From Flectonema sp. DT1601 (taxonomy: Eukaryota; Euglenozoa; Diplonemea; Diplonemida; Diplonemidae), in the NCBI GenBank assembly GCA_964019425.1, contig OZ025863.1, positions 248,001 to 312,000 of the forward strand: 64,000 bases of DNA. The letters are read 5' to 3'. Positions 55,640-64,000 of the stretch are shown here, piece after piece. Each line of letters opens with the position of its first letter. Position 1 is the stretch's first letter. A program made the position numbers and the translations under genes. The notes beneath the pieces were generated by a model that worked only from the letters and a program-made list of their open reading frames with translations, did no database searches and had not been told where the DNA came from.

Positions 55640-56380
55640 ATGACCGACTTGGACATCGATTTGCTGGAGTCCGTCGAAGAAGCTATATTCAGAAGAGACG
55701 TACAAATACAGGCTGAAGCAAAAGACACTCCCCTTGATGAATTGGTTGATAAAAATATAACATATTTAAACTATGGAACTAGGGTAATGTATTTTAATAA
55801 GGGAAAGGTGATCCAGAAATACGTTGCAATAGAAGAGAGTGAAATTCGTATTTATCCATCACCTGAGGGTAAACGGGTCTGGGATTGCGATCCTGACGTT
55901 AGAGTACCTCTTCAACGATGTCAGATTAGAATTGGATTGTCAGGTCCTGGTTTCGGTGAAACTAACGACCAATTGCGTCTCCGTGAACACAGAAGCTTCA
56001 GCATCATTGACACTTTAGACAACGACTCCACCGATGTAATGTGCCTCAGTGATTGCGATGCAGAATCTTGGCACATCTCTTTACTTTACCTCTGTAAAAT
56101 CAAACCACAATGGTGTGATAACGGTGTCTTGTATGCTGATGACAACAATTATCGTAAACTAACACTAGCCCAACGATCTTTTTGTGACACTAACCGTGTC
56201 CCACCACAACAATACCTAGATGCTCGTGATTTAATCGCAAATCGTAATTGTCCTTCAACTGCTGAAGCGATGTATGTGTTGAGGAGAGAATTGGAGTTTA
56301 TAAATTTATTTCAGTGTTATGAAATTATTGATCATTTTATTAATATAGGTTGGATTGACGTTGAGAGGCTCATTCAGTGA
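55640..56380 (+). CDS. PH-domain-like protein, 246 aa
   Basis: Single exon, 246 aa. Residues about 45-155 show the alternating strand pattern and terminal helix of a pleckstrin-homology-like fold: TRVMYFNKGKVIQKYVAIEE, SEIRIYPSP, VPLQRCQIRIG, SFSIIDTL, and SDCDAESWHISLLYLCK as the C-terminal helix with its Trp. The C-terminal ~80 residues are helical and unassigned. It could bind phosphoinositides or a protein partner, but I see no clear basic inositide-binding signature. No signal peptide or membrane segment. Two ATGs overlap the start region; 55640 gives the full frame. Confidence 0.55.
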   Translation: MTDLDIDLLESVEEAIFRRDVQIQAEAKDTPLDELVDKNITYLNYGTRVMYFNKGKVIQKYVAIEESEIRIYPSPEGKRVWDCDPDVRVPLQRCQIRIGLSGPGFGETNDQLRLREHRSFSIIDTLDNDSTDVMCLSDCDAESWHISLLYLCKIKPQWCDNGVLYADDNNYRKLTLAQRSFCDTNRVPPQQYLDARDLIANRNCPSTAEAMYVLRRELEFINLFQCYEIIDHFINIGWIDVERLIQ

Positions 56381-56710
56381 CCACGTGACGATTGTAGTAA
56401 AAAATATTCTCCCATCTGAAACGGTTGATCGTTTTTTAATAACTCTCCTCCTGCGAAACCAAAAAAGTAACACTTTTTTTTCACAATACTGTCTTGTCCT
56501 TATATGTAATCGGAAAGGTGCTTTTTATTCCAACAAACGCTGTCCGTTTTTTTTTTTCAATTTCCTATGCAGCTATTCTAACATTAATTAAACACAATTG
56601 AGCATCAACAGGCGATCAACATGGATGTGAGTCATGGTTTATTCTGTTAAATATTCCTGTTGTATGTTTTCTCTGCTATTATATTATTAACCCCACCAGG
56701 TAAAACATGA
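56381..56710 (+). promoter_or_regulatory. Spacer and leader of the 1783 aa gene
   Basis: Contains ATGGAT-GTGAGT at 56621-56632 and, 73 bp after the GTGAGT, ACCCCACCAG ending at 56699. Read as an intron this would join an upstream ATG that is out of frame with the main ORF, so it can only be a 5' UTR intron or a trans-splice acceptor. An in-frame TGA lies directly before the main ATG at 56711, fixing that start. Another ATG at 56707 overlaps it out of frame. Confidence 0.45.
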
Positions 56711-59700
56711 ATGTCTCTCACTGGCGCAACACTTCAAAGGGTTCCTACGAAGTCGGCTCAAGCAGTTGAGGGTTGGGTGTCGGAAGTTAACAAGTTTGAA
56801 CCGACTCAAATCCAGAGAACACCACCTGTGAAATTCCCTGCTAGGAATGCGAGAGGAGGTCCCCCACCGTTGTTGAACAGCACTTCAGGTCCTTCTCGGG
56901 AGATTGGAGACCAGCCCAGGAGATCTGTTTCTCAACCTGTTCCAAATCAAACGTATCCTACACGGTCTGCAGACCCAAGTGGAAAGGGTGGAAAGAGCCT
57001 TGGAAAGGGTTATCCAACTAAGGGAGGAGGTAAAGGAAGTAAAGAACGTCCAGCAGAACAGACAAGAGGTAGACCTTCTCATCCTGTGAGTCAGCAGCCT
57101 CTCAATGTTCAGTCAGCTCCAGCCCCAGTGTTTGGATCTAAGTCTGCACCTCTTCATAGTAATTCAGTACCTCCAGCAATGAGAACACAGTCGTCACCTC
57201 CACCACGTAATCACCAAGTTAAAGGAAAAGGAAAAGGGAAAGGGAAGGGTAGTGGTGGTGGTGGTGCTGGTGCTGGTGCTGATGGTGGTATTAGTGTTGG
57301 TGTTGGTGTTTATGTTAGCGGAGGTGGTGGTGGTGGTGGTGGTGGGAAGAAACAATCCAGTCAGACATATTCAAAGGGACTGAAGGGAGGCTATTCAAAA
57401 GGAGGTTCTGTTCCACAGCAGAATCCTGAATTACGGGTGTCCGCAGCAACACCACCGCCGAGGGAAAGTTCAGCAGGATTTGAACGGTCACCGTCATTGA
57501 TTAAAGGTGTCGGGGGGAGACGTCGAACTCCACCACCTCAGACAAGACAACAATCACCAGCACCCCAGCAACAGTACCGATCTCGTAGCCAGCCCCAGCA
57601 GGGGTACCTTTCTGTAAGTCAGCCACCTGAATATTCAATGCAATCAAAGGGATCTTATGGTAAGGGTTATTCAAAGGATTCTGCGAAGGGAAAATTTAAA
57701 GGGGGTAGCAAAAATCCTGTCCCTACACCAGCATTCTCCCAACCATCCCCTGCCCAACAGAGTCAACCACCACTGCCTGTAATGAGAGCATTAAAAAAGG
57801 GGGATAAAGGAAAAGGTGATAAGGGGAAAGGCAGTAAGGGAAAGGGAACCAAAGGACAGGGCGACAAGGGTGGAAAAATGCTGAATGTTCAAAGAGAACC
57901 AACTCCTCAACTGAACCCAAGTCCTGCGCTGGCCCTGAATTCGAGTTTTAGCAGATTTTCAAGTGGAGGTGAAGAACTACTTCAGCCAGTCAACACGATT
58001 GATATTCAACAAGTTGACGTCGTAGAGGATGTTATGTCGCACAGTAGAAGAAGTGTTTTTGGTAAAGCTGTCTCTGAAGTTTCAAAAGATCGAAGACAAA
58101 CGGTACCTGTACTTCCCCCTGGTCAACAAGACGGTTCTATATCATCACAAAAGAGGATAACAAAAAAACCTTCTGCCATAGTTCCCCCAAGCAGCCCCAT
58201 CGGTGCTTTCGTTCGCTCTGAAATACATTCTGAAAACACCGACTCAGAGAATGGTGGTAATGCTATGGACAGAGGTAATTCAGTTCTCTTACCTCCTCAG
58301 TTAAAGAAAGCAAATCGACTTTATCTCGGATCCTTCAGGGGCGCTCCTATGACTCCTACGATGAAGAGAATTCAGGACCAGGAAGTTAAATTACGACAAC
58401 AGCAACTCGAATCGGATGAAAAAGCAAAAAAGAATGAAGAACTGAAGAAGAAACTTGAAGAAGCTGAAAACAAAGTCAAAGACGACGCTGCTAGGATTAA
58501 GGACACGAGGAAGAATGTAAACCAGCAATTAATGGAAAGTTACAGACAACGTGAACAACAACTTATGGAAGAAGAAGAACTCCACTGCGTAGCTCATCAA
58601 AAACTTAAAAAAGACCAGGCTGAAAGAAAACAACGTCACCGAGACCTCTTCCTCCGAGGAAGACAAATGGAAGAGAACCTCCAAATGGAAGAAGCAGAGA
58701 CCGCAACTATATTCTACCAACGAGTTGTTGAACGAGAAAAACAAAAAAAAATAGAAGAGGAAAAGAGGGAGCAAGCTTTCAAAGAGAGTGAGGAACGTGA
58801 CAAGAAAGAAAGGGAAGAACGGGACGCACAGGATCAAGAGGCCAAGTTACAGAGAGAAAATGATGAAAAGGCTGCTAAAGAGAAAAAGGAACAGGAAGAG
58901 AAAGACGCAAAGGAAAAGAAAGAACAGTCCGAAAAGGAGGAGAAAGACGCTAAGGAAAAGAAAGAACAGACTGAAAAGGAAGAAAAAGACAAGAAGGAAC
59001 AAAAGGAAAAGGAAGAGAAGGACAAAAAAGAGAAAGAGGAAGCAGCTGTCAAGGAGAAACAAGAAAAAGAAGAGAAGGCCAACAAAGCTAAGAAATCGAA
59101 GAAGAAAAAGAACCAAAGCAGCGACGACGAATCTGACGACTCAGCTGCAAAGAACGGCAAAACTTCCAAAAACAAGAAGAAGAAGAAAAAGAAACCCTCT
59201 GATGACGAAGCCGATGACTCCACCGTTGAAAATCCAAAAAACAAAAAATCCGGCAAGAAGAAAAAACAAAAGAAAAAAGCTTCTGATGACGATGACGACT
59301 CCACTTCAGATGATCAAAAAAACACCAAAAAAAAGTCAGGCAAGAAGAAGAAAAAACAAAAGAAGAAAGCAGCTTCTTCCGACGACGACGATTCCACTTC
59401 CGACGATCAAAAAGACGCCAAAAAAAAATCCGGCAAGAAGAAGAACAGAAAGAAGAAAACAGCTTCATCTGACGAAGACGATGGTGATTCAAAAAACAAC
59501 AAAAAGAAATCCAACAAAAAGAAGAAAAAAAACGACTCTACCGATGACGAGGACGATGACAACTCAACCACAGAGACAGTCAAGAGTAAATCTAAAAAGA
59601 CTAAGAAGAAGAAGAAGAATAAAAAAGAGAAACTCTCTGATGAAGAAACCTCTGATGAACCAACAACAAAAAAAAAGAAATCGTCAAAGAAGAAAAAACC

Positions 59701-62137
59701 CACCGTCGACACTGATAGCGAGTCTTCTACAGAAGTAGTCAACAAGAAGTCTGGAAAGAAGAAGGGCAAAACTTCGAAAAAAAACAAAGTAGACGTTAGC
59801 TTATCTGACACTGAATCATCGACATCCTCACAGGAGACTTCTGAAATGCCAAAAAACAGGAAGAAGAAGCGACCAGAACCTCTCTCGAAACTCTCCAAAG
59901 CTCTTAAAAAGCAACAACGGACACTTGACAGTGACTCATCTCAATTAACTACGCCTACAACTGCCACCACCGCACCAAAGCAACGAAAAAAGCAAAAGGC
60001 AGCAAACAAAAAAGAAGAATCCCGCTTACGAGACATGGAAAAACGGTTGAATGATGAAAAAGAAATGCTTCGAAATAAAGAGCAGGAGCTGATCCGATTG
60101 GAAAAAGATACGAAACGACAAGAAAAGGAACGGAATATTAAAGAAGAAAGCAACCGTATCCGAGCAGAACGCCTTACTCTTGAACAGCGTGAGAAGAAAT
60201 TGCGAACTCGGGTATGAACCCTGTTTTTTTATTCCCTGATTTTTTATAATAGCAAAAAAAAAAAAAAAAAAAATCAACACAAACAGGAACCTCGCAGTAA
60301 AAGACGCGCTCCATCATTCAAGTCTCAATCATTCTTTAGTGACGATGAGTTAGCGATGATCTCTTTGGGAAGTACTAAGGCAAGTGGATACAGTTCTTCT
60401 GTTAGATCGTTGTCATTGAGATCACAGCGATCACTTCCAGTTCAGATTGCCTCTGATGAGTTAATTCTAACGAGAGGACTATCTCTACCAAAAGTAACAA
60501 CATCACAACGACCTCCATCATCATCAAAAGATCTCAACACAACTGCGCCAATTCAATCATATGACTCCGCAGTGCTATGGAACAGATTCGATACTATTGG
60601 TAGACATCCAGTCAACTTAAGCTACACAGAGATGGTGAAATACTGTGGAACACTTGGATTTAGTAAAGTTGAATCACTCTGTATCACAGCTATGTGGTGT
60701 AACACTGTTGATGGTAGCAAGTCTGTTTTAGTTGGATCGGGGATGAATGACTCACCGAACCATCCATTGGCTTCTTCACCAACTAATAAAAGTCAATTTA
60801 TGAATAGTTTTCCAATAGGAAATGGTGCATCTTATTCGGATATTCCATCAGGAAGTGATCAGTTTAATCAGATTGCCGCAGAAGTAGTTTCAACTTGTGA
60901 TGGTTTGTCGTCAAAGTCTCAATTAAAAATAATTAGAATAGTTGAAGCAAATTGCAACGATGAAGTCACTTCCCGATATCTAAAAATTAGATCAAATTAT
61001 TTATCAAAAACATTATATTATAATCCATTGGAAAAAAAACCTTTTTTAGATTTGGTTTTAAACGGGTTAACATCAGATCTGTTCTACTCAACGAGGGCTA
61101 ATGCACGAGTCCGTCCTGGTGGTGGTCAATCGATATGTTTTTTATTGTGTGAAGCTGCTTTGGGAAAATGCAAGCCAATCCATCTCCCAGACAAGGTAAA
61201 CAGCGATAGCAGGGTCTTATTAAAAAAAGCTCTTAAACAACATCAGAACTTAGACACGGTCTCTGGAACGTTTACTGTCCCTAATCCGCAGGGAAGTTGT
61301 CTTCACAAGCATTTTGCATCAAGACTAGGTGCACTTCCTCGTTATTTAGTCCATGCTGAAATCCAACTTATTGAATCACTCAAGAAAGCAGTTGAGGTAA
61401 CGATTCCTGCTTCTGAAGAATTAGATTACCTTCAAGGAATTTACAGAGAGGCAGGAAGCTACAGAGATTTTCCATACTTCTCAAAAGGTGAAGCAAGACT
61501 CTTTGTTCATGGAAGAGGTGGTTGGATGTTTGCTGAAACTGAAGAACAAATGACAATCGAAGAAGGCATTGCAGCATCTGGAAGCGACTATGGCAAGGCA
61601 GCTCATGAAGTTAAGAAATGGTTAGCAAGCAACGGAAAGACGTGGGTCGATCAAAAGATAATTGTAAAACAGATTAAAGGATCTGCTGACAATGAGTCCG
61701 AAATGATGACTCGCGAGATTGTGAATGGAGGTAAGGAAATAAGTTCACTACCAGACCATTCTTTAATAAGCAGCAACTTACTCAACACGTTAGGTGAAGG
61801 AAAGCCTTATGTCTACGGAACTCCCATTGCTGGGTATGGTCTATGGCAATGGAGCTTTCGAATTACCCATTGCAGTGGTGAAGTCGGTTTCGGAATCGGA
61901 ATCGGAGAATGGCTACGAACTGAACTAACGGCACCCATAAGTGTTACTGTTAGGTTATCAAGTACCCAAACTCGTCTAATTCTTTCGATTTACAAGATAG
62001 GGTTCAAACACACTACTAAGCAAATGCAAGTGTCTTGTTGGTCTCCTACTGAATTGGTATTCCCACAGGTACTGTTTCTTGAAAGTGGTACAGTTTATAT
62101 GGCTGAGCATCCACAATTCCTTCAGTCTCTTGATTGA
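56711..62137 (+). CDS. 1783 aa low-complexity protein with PARP-like and SPRY-like C-terminus (2 exons)
   Basis: Exons 56711-60211 and 60287-62137; intron of 75 bp, phase 0, with an A tract before ACAAACAG. Residues 1-420 are Gly/Lys/Pro/Gln-rich (GKGKGKGKG; poly-Gly runs). Residues 540-790 form a long charged coiled coil. Residues 790-1070 are alternating poly-Lys and Asp/Ser blocks (KKKSGKKKK, SDDDDDSTSDD), probably RNA-binding or nucleolar in character. Residues about 1360-1540 resemble a PARP catalytic fold: LKIIRIVEANC, then ICFLLCEAALGKCKPIHLPD, TVSGTFTVPNPQG and LPRYLVHAEIQ. The His-Gly strand is not recognisable and the catalytic Glu position appears to be Arg1519, so it is likely inactive. 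YREAGSYRDFPYF and a GYGLWQWSFRIT...GFGIGIG region (about 1672-1783, SPRY-like) follow. Confidence 0.65.
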
Positions 62138-62749
62138 AATGGTTGTTTTTGTTTTACTGTAGTGCAGTCCAATAGTATTTTTTTTTTTTTTTTTTTTTTT
62201 TTGAAAATTCTGTACTTATTCGTTTCTGTTTTTTAAAAAAAAAAAAAAAAAAAGGAACCTGTTTTTTTCCCCTCCAAAAAAACAGTTCACTTTTTTTTAT
62301 TCCACTTTTTTTGTTTAGACTTTGTTGCTGTACGTCCTTCGATACCAGCGTACTGTCGCGGTGGCAGTAGAAGCAGGTTTTGGCTGTTGGAAAAATAAAC
62401 AATCACACTTTTTTTTATGTATCGCTGCTTTAAAAAAAAACAGCTCAAAAATAGAACATCTTCTTTTTTTGTTCTCCATTTCTTTTTGTAAAAAAAACTA
62501 TGTGTAAGATATTTAACAACTAGCCAAGAGAAGGGGGTGAAGAAAAAGAAAAAAAAAAAATAGTATTTTTTTTTTTTTTTTTTTTTTTTTTTGTTATTAT
62601 TTTTTTTAAAATTTTTTAAAATGATATTAGAATATTTATTAATCACACTGTATCATAAGACTTAGAGAGTATATTACTGTCGGGTTGTTCTGTTAGTGAC
62701 ATTTTTTTTTTTTTTAAATTTTCACTCCACAGTCGAAAAAAAGCCAACA
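62138..62749 (+). promoter_or_regulatory. Spacer upstream of the adenylate cyclase gene
   Basis: Several T and A tracts and no gene. A long T-rich run ending TTCACTCCACAG at 62732 lies 17 bases before the cyclase ATG with no intervening ATG, and is a good 3' splice site candidate. Confidence 0.5.
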
Positions 62750-64000
62750 ATGTTGTTGAACTCTTCATTAGTATATATCGAAAGGCTATTCTTAGTAATA
62801 CTCGTCGGTGTGATGTGTGGGCTTTTAATGATATTCGACGAGCAAAGAGCAGCCACCCAATCTGTGTATACCTTAGGACTCGTCGGCGTTACCTATTTTA
62901 TTGGTGAGCGAAGTGGGTCTTTAGATATTACGTCTTCGGCTACTTATCTGAACGTTAGCGTTTTGATTGTGTATGTGATGTCGTTTGTGTTCTTTTTCTA
63001 TGTAACGGTTGCTGTGGATTTGGGTGATAGACCGGGTAGAGAAGAAGTTTGGTGTCAGCTTTCAATTATCTCTTGTGGTCTGCTGTACTGTGGAGCAAAG
63101 ATTGGAGTTGGTAACGTAGTCATTGAACGTCTTCGTCTTATAAGAAATAATGCTCTATGTCGTTTTTCAGACTTCGAATGGAAATTATCAATGTCCCTTC
63201 TACTTCCGTACTTGTTGTGCTTATTATTTCTATTGTTAGATTCTATTCATATTCTCAAAGGAATTGACTGCCTCATTGGGATTGAACGACGAGCTTTGAT
63301 AATGTTTTTATGTTACAATACAGCAACGACCGTAACTCTTTGTTTACTCTTCCTGAGAGAATTCACCAACCGTGATCCAAATAAAGTGATACGAATCCCT
63401 AGAGGAATGTCTCAACTATCAGTTGTAAGTGTTAGTATCGTTTGGATGTTCTGTTCTTGGGGAGTCTTGATAGCACTTGTTGTAGAAGTTAAGCTCAAAG
63501 AGTATGTTTATTTATTGATTGTCATGAGCGATGTTTTTGTTGGAATGTTAGTAGCGGACTACCTGTCAGGGTTAACGGTTGCTCGAATGCACAGAGGAGA
63601 GATGGCAACGACGGTAGCTGAGAGAGTTTCAACGATGGATTTCGATGATATTGATTATCTTTTTGAAGCTGAAAATCCAACTTTAATCCAGTCATCATTC
63701 AAGACCATCACAACCATACTGAGAGAGTACAAGTCATATGTTCCAGCAGCAGTTTTAGAAAATGCCAGTGACATCATAAATACCGAAGCACCAGCTGCAA
63801 TCACACCCCCAGAAGGTGAAGTCGCAGTAGTATTTACTGACATCATCTCCAGCAGTGTCATTTGGAGTGAGATTCCTGTCGAAATGCGAGAAGCACTTCG
63901 AATCCACAACAGCGTCATCAGAAGTTGTATGATTAGAAATGGAGGCTACGAAGTTAAAACAATAGGAGACGCATTCATGGTTGTGTTCGAAACAGCTGAT
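62750..64000 (+). CDS. Membrane adenylate cyclase, class III (5' part, cut by window edge)
   Basis: 417 codons open to the right edge without a stop. About eight hydrophobic segments fall between residues 9 and 271 (for example LFLVILVGVMCGLLMIF and LLLPYLLCLLFLLL), followed by a short linker helix and the start of a class III nucleotide cyclase domain from about 355. Metal-binding Asp364 in VVFTDIISSS and Asp407 in TIGDAFM are present. The Lys403 in EVKTIGD is the residue type that selects adenine, so it should make cAMP. The second half of the catalytic domain lies outside the window. The ATG is the first after the acceptor-like CCACAG at 62732. Confidence 0.85.
   Translation, partial: MLLNSSLVYIERLFLVILVGVMCGLLMIFDEQRAATQSVYTLGLVGVTYFIGERSGSLDITSSATYLNVSVLIVYVMSFVFFFYVTVAVDLGDRPGREEVWCQLSIISCGLLYCGAKIGVGNVVIERLRLIRNNALCRFSDFEWKLSMSLLLPYLLCLLFLLLDSIHILKGIDCLIGIERRALIMFLCYNTATTVTLCLLFLREFTNRDPNKVIRIPRGMSQLSVVSVSIVWMFCSWGVLIALVVEVKLKEYVYLLIVMSDVFVGMLVADYLSGLTVARMHRGEMATTVAERVSTMDFDDIDYLFEAENPTLIQSSFKTITTILREYKSYVPAAVLENASDIINTEAPAAITPPEGEVAVVFTDIISSSVIWSEIPVEMREALRIHNSVIRSCMIRNGGYEVKTIGDAFMVVFETAD

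Noticed and set aside
56621-56626. ATG-GAT as the first coding exon of the 1783 aa gene
   Set aside because: Splicing 56627-56699 joins it to the wrong frame, which stops soon after; an in-frame TGA directly before 56711 fixes the main start.
58788-59738. 316 aa Lys/Arg-rich ORF in a second frame of the 1783 aa gene
   Set aside because: It is the shifted reading of the Lys/Glu/Asp-block region and has no independent features.
1-64000. CRISPR arrays, bacterial operons, insertion sequences, integrated viral or retroelement copies
   Set aside because: Repeats present are gene-sized tandem units or dispersed 66-260 bp blocks. No spacer-repeat periodicity, transposase, reverse transcriptase or capsid-like ORF was seen, and genes carry eukaryotic introns.

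Overview
This is nuclear DNA from a unicellular eukaryote (a protist). The genes use the standard code and GT-AG introns of about 71-87 bp. The non-coding DNA is full of A and T homopolymer runs, and the products are eukaryotic: a DYRK-type kinase, PKA regulatory and adenylate cyclase proteins, an FG-repeat protein, and a giant EGF/IPT surface protein. I cannot name the species. Several hints lean towards Euglenozoa or another discoban lineage. All genes lie on the + strand. Many starts are preceded by a pyrimidine-tract/AG acceptor with no obvious partner donor. The PKA-regulatory-like protein has N-terminal leucine-rich repeats and has lost its cyclic-phosphate-binding arginines. A stray piece of eukaryotic LSU rRNA is also present. 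None of these is decisive.

Layout. 1-620: the 3' end of an unrecognised gene. 618-8250: five tandem copies of a roughly 1.45-1.64 kb unit, each encoding an intact 331-336 aa papain-fold-like protein; two variable cassettes are shuffled among the copies. 8908-28844: one four-exon gene for a predicted 6567 aa polytopic surface protein. 28845-34460: gene-free, homopolymer-rich DNA holding an orphan copy of the array leader, a 22-bp palindrome and small repeats. 34461-38501: three unrecognised genes and the LSU rRNA fragment. 39139-41414: DYRK-like kinase. 42588-44831: secreted GH3 glycosidase. 46505-47905: LRR plus FG-repeat protein. 48674-51510: an LRR protein with two PKA-regulatory cassettes in tandem (four CNB domains, two inhibitor sites). 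53889-56380: a ubiquitin-like protein, an acidic nuclear-type protein and a PH-like protein. 56711-62137: a 1783 aa low-complexity protein ending in a divergent PARP-like and SPRY-like region. 62750 to the right edge: a membrane adenylate cyclase, incomplete.

How they fit together. The cyclase and the tandem PKA-regulatory-like protein belong to the same signalling theme, though the latter probably does not bind cAMP in the usual way. The giant protein, the GH3 enzyme and the cyclase are surface or secreted. The array proteins, kinase, LRR-FG protein and PARP-like protein are predicted intracellular. Splice models were built by eye from reading-frame continuity and splice motifs; they agree with one another but have no transcript support.
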